A stretch of 64,000 nucleotides of DNA, from assembly GCA_946885735.1 (NCBI GenBank), contig CAMPGW010000003.1, forward strand, positions 1 through 64,000, given 5' to 3'. This document shows, one piece after another, positions 18,238 to 25,863 of the stretch. Within the stretch, counting starts at the first letter, position 1. Each line of letters starts with the position of its first letter. The notes beneath the pieces were generated by a model. The model made no database searches and was not told the origin of the DNA. It saw only the letters and a program-made list of their open reading frames with translations. This DNA is from an uncultured Gammaproteobacteria bacterium (GTDB lineage Bacteria > Pseudomonadota > Gammaproteobacteria > Xanthomonadales > Xanthomonadaceae). A program made the position numbers and the translations under genes.

Positions 18238-19235
18238 GCCGCTGCGAGTGGATTCCGCTCGCCGAACGCGCACGCTGGCTCGCCGCGCTCGACGGGATCG
18301 AACACGGCTGCACGCACCGGCCGGAGTACTCCGCCGCGGCGGCGTGCGTCACCGGGCACGAGGCCGGCCTGTGGCATTGGCAGGACGAACACGGCCGGGC
18401 TGCGTGCCCGATCGGAAGGCGCGCTGCGCCAGGCGGCGGCTTCGACCTGGTCACGCCGCTGGGCTTCGGAGGTTTCGCGATCGCCGGACAGGTCGCGGAC
18501 TTGCCCGCCGACTGGACGCGTTTCTGGCAGGCGCAAGGCGCGCTGGCCGCCTACGTGCAGCTTTCGCCGTGGCTGGAGCCGGAAAAGTGGAGGGCGGTGC
18601 TCGCGGGCTTCGATGCCGACCTGCACGCCTCGCGCGAGTGCTGGCTCTGGGACCTGCGGCCTGCGCCCGAATCGCTGGGCGCGGGACTGCACCTCAATCA
18701 CCAGCGCAGCCTGCGAACCTGGCAGTCATCCGCGAGCCCGTGCTGGGACCCGGGCGAACTGCGGCCCGCCTTCGAACGGCTTTACGCCGACTTCGTGCTG
18801 CGGCGGGATCTCGGCAATGCCTACCGCTTCACGCCGGCGGCCATCGAAGAACTCGCCGCGGCCCCGGGCGTTCTATGGGTGGGCGCCCGCGACGGCGCAG
18901 GCAGCATCGAGGCGGTGGCCATCTTCCTTCATCAGGGGCGCCACGCGGACCTGTTCCTGGTGGCGGCGACGCCGACGGGTCGCGAGCACTCGCGGGGCCT
19001 GTACTGGCTGGCGGCGCAGCGGCTTCGTGAGTCAGGCGTGGAATGGCTCAACCTGGGCGGCGGCGTCACCGATGGCGACTCGCTGGCGCAGTTCAAGCGG
19101 CGCTTCGGGGCTGTGTCGCGCACCACGCTCGCCCTTCGGCAGGTGTTGGATGCCGACGGGTTCGAGCGTGCGTGCGCCGCGGCAGGCACGGACGCGGCCA
19201 GTGGCAGCTGGTTTCCGCCGTGGCAGGCCGGTTGA
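18234..19235 (+). CDS. FemAB/GNAT-like acyltransferase (copy 2)
   Basis: Identical in sequence to the protein encoded at 15288-16289 (333 residues, same FemAB-type C-terminus ending in FKRRFG). This copy sits behind the truncated kdsB and has no visible promoter of its own, so its expression depends on read-through from copy 1 (which runs into opposing genes) or on an unseen promoter. Confidence 0.75.
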   Translation: MSRCEWIPLAERARWLAALDGIEHGCTHRPEYSAAAACVTGHEAGLWHWQDEHGRAACPIGRRAAPGGGFDLVTPLGFGGFAIAGQVADLPADWTRFWQAQGALAAYVQLSPWLEPEKWRAVLAGFDADLHASRECWLWDLRPAPESLGAGLHLNHQRSLRTWQSSASPCWDPGELRPAFERLYADFVLRRDLGNAYRFTPAAIEELAAAPGVLWVGARDGAGSIEAVAIFLHQGRHADLFLVAATPTGREHSRGLYWLAAQRLRESGVEWLNLGGGVTDGDSLAQFKRRFGAVSRTTLALRQVLDADGFERACAAAGTDAASGSWFPPWQAG

Positions 19236-19244
19236 AGGCCGGTT

Positions 19245-20039
19245 TCAGGCCGGGGCGCAGACGAGCACCTGCTTGGTCGATGACGCGTTGAAGGCGGAGC
19301 GCTGCAGGTCGCCGTAGCGCTCGACGACGCGCCAGCCTGCCTGCGCGAGCAGGCGGTCCACGTCGGCGGCCGGGAACTGCCGCAGGCTGAAGCCCGTCGC
19401 CGCCAGCACCTCGTCGGGCGCATCCGCGGGGACGAGGCGCCAGCCCAGTTCGAGCACGCAGCGTTCCTCGTCGTAGCAGGCGTCTTCGCGGATCTGCAAT
19501 GTCCGGCCCTGGTGCTCCACGCTGCGCGCCAGCGAATCGCGCCGTGCCACGCGCAGGTAGGGCAGGTTGGGCTGGTAGAGGTCGAAGGCCAGGCGGCCAT
19601 CGGGTTCGACACGCGCCCGGGCCGCAGCGAAGGCTTGCGCCAGGCCCGCCTCGTCGGGCATGAACTGGAAGGTGTTGAAGCAGCACACCAGCAGGTCGAA
19701 GCGACCCGCGATCCCCGGGGCGCGCATGTCCGCCAGCACCCATTCCAGCGAAGGATGGCGTGACCTCGCCACCTCGAGCATCGCCGCCGACACGTCCAGG
19801 CCCACGACGCGCGGCTCGTGGCCCGCGGCGCGGATGCGTTCGGCGAGCGCCGCCGCGACCACGCCGGTGCCGCAACCGATCTCGAGCACCGAGCGGTCGC
19901 CGGGACGCAACAGCGAGGCATAGAAGTCCACGTGCGGTCGCCGGTCGCCTTCGCCGACATCGTAGTACCGCGCCCAGCGATCGTAGGCGGGCGTGTCGCT
20001 GGCATGCATGTCGTTGGTTCCCATGTGCGTCGCGGTCAC
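19245..20039 (-). CDS. Class I SAM-dependent methyltransferase (copy 2)
   Basis: Identical to the enzyme at 16299-17093 (motif I EIGCGTG). This copy keeps the ancestral arrangement: it follows the wbqC-like gene with a GTGA overlap, and that gene follows the complete GT2 gene, so the three form an operon read leftward from about 21620. Confidence 0.85.
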   Translation of the reverse strand: MTATHMGTNDMHASDTPAYDRWARYYDVGEGDRRPHVDFYASLLRPGDRSVLEIGCGTGVVAAALAERIRAAGHEPRVVGLDVSAAMLEVARSRHPSLEWVLADMRAPGIAGRFDLLVCCFNTFQFMPDEAGLAQAFAAARARVEPDGRLAFDLYQPNLPYLRVARRDSLARSVEHQGRTLQIREDACYDEERCVLELGWRLVPADAPDEVLAATGFSLRQFPAADVDRLLAQAGWRVVERYGDLQRSAFNASSTKQVLVCAPA

Positions 20040-20746
20040 TGGACTTCGGCCGGTTCGATGGTGAGTTGCGTCAGCACGTCCGCCCGCAGGCGATCGGGCG
20101 ACTGTTGCAGGAGCGCAGGCAGCAGTTGCGTCACCGCTCCGCGGTAGGGCGCGAGGAATTCCAGCGCCAGGTCGTGCCGGGCGAACTCCGTCGCGTCATA
20201 AAGTCCGCGGCCGCCCGGCGAATTCAGGTAATGGGTGGCCCCGACCGCGGCGGCGATCGCGATCACGCGCGCCTGCCCGCGCAGCGCGGGATCGATGCAC
20301 AGGGTCGAGCTGCGGCGGATCGCGGGTTGGAAACCCATCAGTCCGGCCGCCAGTAGCAGCGTGTCCTGCAGGAAATCCACCACGCCCTCGAGCGGGCCGC
20401 GCAGGCGGGCGTGCACGCTCTCGGCCCCGGGGGCCACGGCGCGCCCGAACCAGGGAAGGGCGGCGAGCCGCGCATCGAAGCTCGCGCGTGCATCGGGTGC
20501 GAAGCGCAAGTCGCGGATCAGCACCTCGCGGGGCTGCCGCGCAAGGGGCAAGGTCAGCCAGCTGGGATCGCCCTTCGGATCGGGCACCTCGGTGCGGTGC
20601 ACCCGGCCTCGGCGCGGGAACTGCACGCAATCGAGCACCACGAACTCGTCCACGGCCGCGAACAGACGGAAGTATCCGGCATAGGGCAGGAAGTAGGGCT
20701 GCATGACCGCCACCCGCTTGCGCGACGGCGCGTCAGGCCGCGGCAC
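20036..20746 (-). CDS. WbqC-family protein (copy 2)
   Basis: Same 236-residue WbqC-family protein as at 17090-17800. The GTG start at 20746 overlaps the end of the GT2 gene by 14 nt. The frame is open further upstream here (to 20800), but that extension lies inside the GT2 gene and is absent from copy 1, so I do not accept it. This is the copy in native context. Confidence 0.82.
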   Translation of the reverse strand: MPRPDAPSRKRVAVMQPYFLPYAGYFRLFAAVDEFVVLDCVQFPRRGRVHRTEVPDPKGDPSWLTLPLARQPREVLIRDLRFAPDARASFDARLAALPWFGRAVAPGAESVHARLRGPLEGVVDFLQDTLLLAAGLMGFQPAIRRSSTLCIDPALRGQARVIAIAAAVGATHYLNSPGGRGLYDATEFARHDLALEFLAPYRGAVTQLLPALLQQSPDRLRADVLTQLTIEPAEVQ

Positions 20747-21620
20747 GGTGGGCCTCGCGCTCGAACCATGCCGAGGCATCGAGGACGATGCCCTGTGCAC
20801 GCAAGGCTTCCAGCCGGGCCTCGTCGAAGCACTGGCGCTCGAACTCTTCCCTCACAGCCTCTGCCGACGGCAACTCCAGCCAGCGGCGCCAGTGCCAGGC
20901 CAGGTGCTCGCCGAACCAGGCGTCATGCACCTCGAAGACGCGGCGGATGTTGGCGAGCTTGCGCTCGAAGCGTGCGACGGTGGTGAAGGGCAGGTGCGCG
21001 ATCAGCAGGTCCGACGGTGTCGTGCGCCGCACCTCACCCGGCCCGCGCACGTCATGGCCGCCCTGGAGCATGCCATCCAGGGAGTCGGCACGCGCCATCA
21101 CCTTGGGTACGGGCACGCCGCGGATCCAGGGCAAGCCGGGATCCTGTTCCAGTTGCGTCCGGAAATCGGGGATCGGCTCCACGATCAGCGACAGGCCGGA
21201 CGCGGGGCCAGGCGGGGCGTCGCCACCGAAACAGGCGCCGTCCGGTCCCAGCGGCACGTTGAAACGGTGTACGCGCAGCACGTCGTGGTTGGCGAGTCCG
21301 GCGCAATCGGCCAGCGTGCCGCTGCGCGGAATCCAGAACTCGTCGGCATCCTGGAACAGGACCCAGGTCGCACCCGATTCGCGCGCCAGCCGCAGGTTCA
21401 GCCGTTCCCAGCCCGCCGCGTCGGGGTCGCGGTCGTCGTACTGGACGACGCGCAAGCCTTGGCCTTCGTTCGCGCGCAACCATGCGAGGCTGCCGTCGGT
21501 GGAACCGCAGTCGATGGCAACCACGCGCTCCACGCCGATGCGGGCGAGATGTGCCATACAATGCGGCAGCAGTTCGCGCTCGTCCTTGACGCCAAGTATC
21601 GCTGCGAACTGTGGCTGCAA
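20733..21620 (-). CDS. Family 2-type glycosyltransferase
   Basis: A protein of about 295 residues. The start AAILGVKDERELLPHCMAHL, then IGVERVVAIDCGSTDGS and LFQDADEFW, is the pattern of the Glyco_tranf_2_4 group, with DADEFW holding the metal-binding acid pair. The best start is TTG at 21620, preceded by GGAAGG at a 5-nt spacing (start codon rare but the ribosome site good); no ATG fits. It is divergent from the GT61 gene by 27 bp. Probably cytoplasmic and transferring a sugar in the lipopolysaccharide or capsule path. Donor and acceptor unknown. Confidence 0.75.
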   Translation of the reverse strand: MQPQFAAILGVKDERELLPHCMAHLARIGVERVVAIDCGSTDGSLAWLRANEGQGLRVVQYDDRDPDAAGWERLNLRLARESGATWVLFQDADEFWIPRSGTLADCAGLANHDVLRVHRFNVPLGPDGACFGGDAPPGPASGLSLIVEPIPDFRTQLEQDPGLPWIRGVPVPKVMARADSLDGMLQGGHDVRGPGEVRRTTPSDLLIAHLPFTTVARFERKLANIRRVFEVHDAWFGEHLAWHWRRWLELPSAEAVREEFERQCFDEARLEALRAQGIVLDASAWFEREAHRAAA

Positions 21621-21647
21621 AGTACCCTTCCGACCGCTGGATCGCCG

Positions 21648-22958
21648 GTGTCCATTATCGCTGATTTGCTCGAGCGACACGTCCGCGAAATCCCGGAGTG
21701 GGGACACCTGCCGGCTGCCCTCAGGCTCAAGGAGGAAGCCGTGGCGCGGCTCGGCGTGGACGCGGCGTTCCGCGAATTGCGCACCGCGCTTGGCGTTCCT
21801 GGCCTCGACCGCCTGCGTCGACTGCCGATGGTTCCGGTCTCGCAGGTCGCGCGCGCCGAGGGTGCAATGGTGGCCGAGTGCTGGCCTGGCGGCGAATCGA
21901 TCCTTCGAGCGTCGCTGAAGACCCACCTTGCACCGGCTGCGGCGCCGATTCCCGGGCGCAGCCGCGCCGGCTGGCTTGCGCGCTTCGACGACGCGCGGAT
22001 ACGCGGTCGCTCGTCGCTGCTGCAGGTGGGCGATCGGCTGCTGCAGGACATCGAGCCCGGCGAAGGCGGCTTTCCCGACCACCCCACCTACGACCCGGGT
22101 CTGTTGCACGTGGAATGCGGCTGGGCCTGGGCCATGGACGCCGACGTGCCGGCGATGCGGGTGGACGAAGCCTTCTGGCTGGGCGGCAACCACACCGTGG
22201 ATTTCGGCCACTGGGTCGTCGAATACCTGCCCAAGCTGATGATGGCGCGCGATTGCGGCTTGCCCGAGGGCATCACCGTGCTGGTGGACGCGCACATTCC
22301 CGCCACCGTGCGGGCGGCGCTTCCGCACTGGCTGCCCCACGGCAGTGAACTCGTGTCGGTGCCGCACCTGGCCCAGGTCGAGGTGGGTCGCCTGTGGTGC
22401 GCGCCCACCCCGTACTACACCGGTTTCTATCCACTCGAATGGAGCGACGCGACCTGGGCCGGTCGCAGCGCCGCCCCGGTGCCGATGGCGACGCTGTTTC
22501 GGCATCTGCGCCAGGCGCTCGGCGACGCCATCGCCGCGCCGACCGGCCGTCCGCGCCTGTACCTGGCGCGCAAGCCGGAGCGCAGCAAGAAGAAGCTGCT
22601 CAACCACGATGCGATCGAGGCCCTTGCCGCGCAAGCCGGCTTCGAACGCATCTATCCCGAAGACTATCCGCTCGTGGAGCAGATCCGGCTCGCCGCGCAC
22701 GCCACCCACCTGCTGGCGCCGGAGGGCTCCAACAACCTGCTGGCCTTCTTAGCCAGCCCCGGCACGAAGGTCGCGACCCTGAGTCCGCCCTACACCTATC
22801 CGCTCGGCGGCGTGGGCGCCATCCTCGCGGAACTCGGCGTGGATTTCGAGGTGGTGGTCGGCCCGGACGAGCCGACCGAGGACGGGTTCTGCGCGTTCTG
22901 GAACGATTACCGCATCCCGCCCGCGGACTTCGCCGCCTGGTTGCGCGACTGGATCTAG
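21648..22958 (+). CDS. GT61-family glycosyltransferase (DUF563)
   Basis: A 436-residue protein. The C-terminal half carries the DUF563/GT61 features: FWLGGNHTVDFGHWVVEYLPK (start of domain, near residue 180), the basic RLYLARKPERSKKKLLNHDA, IYPEDYPLVEQI, and LLAPEGSNNLLAFLASPGTKV close to the end. GT61 enzymes transfer sugars such as xylose or GlcNAc; bacterial members are found in polysaccharide clusters. The start is taken as GTG 21648; the N-terminal 150 residues have no recognised domain. It is convergent with the next gene (1-bp gap). Confidence 0.75.
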   Translation: MSIIADLLERHVREIPEWGHLPAALRLKEEAVARLGVDAAFRELRTALGVPGLDRLRRLPMVPVSQVARAEGAMVAECWPGGESILRASLKTHLAPAAAPIPGRSRAGWLARFDDARIRGRSSLLQVGDRLLQDIEPGEGGFPDHPTYDPGLLHVECGWAWAMDADVPAMRVDEAFWLGGNHTVDFGHWVVEYLPKLMMARDCGLPEGITVLVDAHIPATVRAALPHWLPHGSELVSVPHLAQVEVGRLWCAPTPYYTGFYPLEWSDATWAGRSAAPVPMATLFRHLRQALGDAIAAPTGRPRLYLARKPERSKKKLLNHDAIEALAAQAGFERIYPEDYPLVEQIRLAAHATHLLAPEGSNNLLAFLASPGTKVATLSPPYTYPLGGVGAILAELGVDFEVVVGPDEPTEDGFCAFWNDYRIPPADFAAWLRDWI

Positions 22959-22959
22959 C

Positions 22960-23973
22960 TCAGTCCAGCGCCTGCAGGGCGAGTTCGAGCTGCGAGACGT
23001 CCACCATCAGCCGGTTGCCGTGCGGGTAGCCGTCGTAGCAGTTCTCGTAGGCGACCATCTGGTAGCGATGGCGCAGCAGGCGGCAGATCTCGAAGATGCC
23101 CGGGTTGATGAACAGTGGCGAGAAGCACTCGACCACGGCCGAGCGCGGCTGCATGAACAGCGCGTGGATGAAGCCGGCGCCGTGCGGCCCACTGAGCGCT
23201 TCGGCGCCGTGCGCGAGCGCGAGTTGTTCCGCCACGGGCCGCGCCGCCATGTCCAGCACCTCGAACCCGTAACGCGCGAGCAGCGGGTAGACCTCGTCCG
23301 GGTTGAGCAGTTCGCGGCCCGGGTTGTTCACGCCCGCCACGCGATCCATCCAGATCCGGCGGGGGCTGCCAGGCCGCGGCTGCACGTCGCGCAGCAAGGC
23401 CTCGCGCACGGCATGGAACAGCCCCAGGAACCGGTGCAGGCGCCGCGCCGTGATCGCGGTGGTGAACCAGGCCGAGCGCAGCCGCAGCGGCCCGTCGGCG
23501 ACCACGATGCGCGAGTGGGGGATGCGCAGCAGCGCGAGGAACTCGTGGGCGAAGCCTGGCAGCGACGACAGCACGTAGCGTCCGTCGAAGCCCGAACGCT
23601 CGAGCAGCACGACCTTGACCAGTTCCTCGCTGATCCAGTGGAAGAAGTTGCGCGAGTACAGGTTGCCGAGCACGCAGCTTTCGCCCTCGAGTTCGGCGGC
23701 TTCGAAATCCGCGGCGAAGCCGTTGCACTTGCCCTGGAATCGGCGCCCGACCTCGAACTGCAGGCACCAGGGATCCTGCACGGCTTCCAGCGGCACCACG
23801 CCTCCGGGAGCGACCTGCAAGCCCGCCCCCGGGAGGTAGAGCACGTCGGCGACGCGCGCCGCCTGCACGGGTTCGCCCTCAAACGACGCCAGCGCCACCG
23901 GCCGCGACCCCGCATGCGGTTGCAGCACGCTTCCACAGCGCAGCGAGGCCAGTGAAAAGCCGTGCTGGTTCAT
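22960..23973 (-). CDS. Second GT61-family glycosyltransferase (DUF563)
   Basis: A 337-residue protein with the same fold hallmarks: NLYSRNFFHWISEELVKVVLL, IWMDRVAG and SGPHGAGFIHALFMQP, the last being the GT61 nucleotide-site motif in a more canonical form than in its neighbour. The ATG at 23973 overlaps the stop of the upstream methyltransferase-aminotransferase (ATGA), so the two are coupled. It is distant in sequence from the GT61 protein at 21648; not a recent duplicate. Confidence 0.8.
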   Translation of the reverse strand: MNQHGFSLASLRCGSVLQPHAGSRPVALASFEGEPVQAARVADVLYLPGAGLQVAPGGVVPLEAVQDPWCLQFEVGRRFQGKCNGFAADFEAAELEGESCVLGNLYSRNFFHWISEELVKVVLLERSGFDGRYVLSSLPGFAHEFLALLRIPHSRIVVADGPLRLRSAWFTTAITARRLHRFLGLFHAVREALLRDVQPRPGSPRRIWMDRVAGVNNPGRELLNPDEVYPLLARYGFEVLDMAARPVAEQLALAHGAEALSGPHGAGFIHALFMQPRSAVVECFSPLFINPGIFEICRLLRHRYQMVAYENCYDGYPHGNRLMVDVSQLELALQALD

Positions 23974-25769
23974 GGGCTGCATGCCTCGCGCAGTGCGGCG
24001 ACCACCCGCGCGATGGCGGCCGCGTCGAGGTCGGGCGCCATCGGCAGCCCGACCAGGCGTGGCGCCAGCGCATCGGTCACCGGCAGCGCGTCGGCCGGGT
24101 AGTCGGCGAAGCTGGGCTGGTGGTGCAGCCCCAGGCCGTACCAGAGCCGATGGCCGATGCCACCGCGGTCGAGCGCGGCGCGCACCCGTTCGCCGGTGTG
24201 GGCGTCGCCGGCGTCGAACAGCACGTAGCTCGAACACAGCTGTGGCGCGGTGAACACGCGTTCGTCCAGGCCGGCGTCGATGGCCTGTCGTCGATACCGG
24301 TCCGCCACCACCCGCAGCGCGGCCGACTTCTGCGGCCAGCCATCGAGCTCGGCCAGGCCCACCGCCGCGTGGTACTCGCTCATCTTGCCGTTGGTGCTCG
24401 GCGCGCGGCTTTCGCGGCTGCCGCTGAAGCCGAAGTTCAGCGCCTGGCCGATGCGCGCGATCCGCGACGCGTCGGTGCAGGCGACGGCGCCGCCCTCACC
24501 GGTCGCCAGGCCCTTGGTCGCGTGCAGGCTGAAGACCACCGGGATTTCGCTGAAGGCGCCACGGCTGGCGTGGCTGGCGGGCTCGAGGCTGGCGGCGCCG
24601 TCGATGACGACGGGGATGCCGGTGCGCGCCTCGAACTCGAGCCAGGGCGCCGGATCCACGAGCCGGCCGTACGGAGCCACCGGCATCGCCACGCCGACCT
24701 GGTGCAGGCGCGGATGCGCGGCGAGCGCGACGGGATCGAGTTGCCAGTCGTCGGCGCGCACGTCCGCCAGCAGCGGCTCGTAGCCGCATTCCTGCGCCGC
24801 CACCGCGGTCGCGACGAAGGTGTAGGCCGGCATCAATGCCAGGTTTCGTGCTGGCGTCGCGCGCCCGGCCAGTGCGAGCACGCAGGCCACCAGTCCGGCC
24901 GTGCCGGTACTGGCCGACACCAAGCCCTCGCCCGGCACGTCTAGCAGCCCGGCCAGGCGCTGCTCGAACTCGAGCACCAGGGGGCCGAAATTGGAGTACA
25001 CGCGCGCCGCGTCGATCCGGCGCAGGTAGGGCAGCACGCGGTCGGCATCCGGCAGGCGCGGGCGCAGGACCGGGATCGGGGCATCCGGAGCGGGCGTCTG
25101 GGGCATCGCGGCCGCTGTCGCGCTCGCACCCTCGCGCCAGGCGAAGCAGGTGTATTCATACAGCCCGTAATCGGCGCGCATGCGCACGCGGCGTCCCGCC
25201 AGCGCGTGCAGCAACCGCGCCATGTCGTCCATCGGCGCGTGGAACAGGTCCTCGCGCTCCCATTCCACGGCCGTGGACATCACGTTGAAGGCCAGTCCCC
25301 GGCGCACGCGCGGCCAGGCCGTGGTCACCACGGCCTCGAGGAAGGCGCGCATCTGCGCATGGCTGAGCACGCCGCGCACGGTGAACAGGCCGTTCGCCAC
25401 CAGGTAGTCGCAGTCGAGCAGCGCCGGATCGGCGTCCTTCGCCAGCACGTCGGCCTGGTGGAATTCCGCCCCCGGGAACTTCGCCCGCGCCAACGCGATG
25501 GCTTGCGCGGAACGGTCCAGCCCGCGGTACTGCACGTGGTGGAGGCCGCGCGCGCGGATGCGCTCGAGCAGGCCGCCGGTGCCGCAGCCCAGGTCGCAGA
25601 GCAGCACGCGCCCTCCGGCGGGTGCATCGGCCAGCAGGTCGAGCATCACGTCGTAGCGGCGCTGGCGGTCGGCCTCGTTGGGCCACAAGGCGCCCATCGC
25701 GGTGTCGCCATGGCGCGCGAGGGCCTGGTCGTAGAGCTCCAGCAGGGCGTCTTCGGGTCGCGGAGTCAT
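23970..25769 (-). CDS. Fused SAM methyltransferase and DegT/DnrJ-type aminotransferase
   Basis: A single 599-residue frame with two domains. Residues about 1-235 are a class I methyltransferase (motif I LLCDLGCGTGGLLERI, then YRGLDRSAQAIALAR). After a Pro/Ala linker (about 236-250) residues 255-599 are a sugar aminotransferase of the DegT/DnrJ/EryC1/StrS family: SASTGTAGLVACVLAL, PAYTFVATA, VVIDGAASLEP and the PLP-lysine site SLHATKGLATGEGG with Lys419. The DegT part makes amino sugars from keto-sugars; the methyltransferase could methylate the same sugar. The reading frame is continuous with no sign of frameshift. Coupled to the GT61 gene downstream. No sugar dehydratase is encoded nearby. 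Confidence 0.85.
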   Translation of the reverse strand: MTPRPEDALLELYDQALARHGDTAMGALWPNEADRQRRYDVMLDLLADAPAGGRVLLCDLGCGTGGLLERIRARGLHHVQYRGLDRSAQAIALARAKFPGAEFHQADVLAKDADPALLDCDYLVANGLFTVRGVLSHAQMRAFLEAVVTTAWPRVRRGLAFNVMSTAVEWEREDLFHAPMDDMARLLHALAGRRVRMRADYGLYEYTCFAWREGASATAAAMPQTPAPDAPIPVLRPRLPDADRVLPYLRRIDAARVYSNFGPLVLEFEQRLAGLLDVPGEGLVSASTGTAGLVACVLALAGRATPARNLALMPAYTFVATAVAAQECGYEPLLADVRADDWQLDPVALAAHPRLHQVGVAMPVAPYGRLVDPAPWLEFEARTGIPVVIDGAASLEPASHASRGAFSEIPVVFSLHATKGLATGEGGAVACTDASRIARIGQALNFGFSGSRESRAPSTNGKMSEYHAAVGLAELDGWPQKSAALRVVADRYRRQAIDAGLDERVFTAPQLCSSYVLFDAGDAHTGERVRAALDRGGIGHRLWYGLGLHHQPSFADYPADALPVTDALAPRLVGLPMAPDLDAAAIARVVAALREACSP

Positions 25770-25863
25770 GGAGGGAAGCGCGCGGCGGAGTGAGCGCATC
25801 ATAAGTGGGCCGGCCGGCCGGTGCGAGGCGAGGGCGGCGACCGCCGTGGCCGGACGGGCGATA

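Larger units (their letters stand above)
17825..20770. repeat. Tandem duplication, copy 2 (2946 bp)
   Basis: Second unit, head to tail with copy 1 and without a spacer. After 20770 the match continues only for the 7 bases CCGAGGC (20771-20777) before it diverges into the body of the GT2 gene. The seven bases are therefore the microhomology at which the event probably took place. No transposase or target-site duplication is visible at either end. Confidence 0.95.

Noticed and set aside
14879..20777. Duplication caused by a transposable element
   Set aside because: No transposase, terminal inverted repeats or target-site duplication at either joint; a 7-bp microhomology explains the event.
20747..20800. 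Longer N-terminus for WbqC copy 2
   Set aside because: It comes from the GT2 coding sequence in another frame and does not exist in copy 1; the conserved part starts at RVAVMQPYF.
20703..21647. Upstream extension of the GT61 frame across the GT2 gene
   Set aside because: The added 315 codons are antisense to a gene with clear GT2 motifs; the DUF563 protein is complete from GTG 21648.
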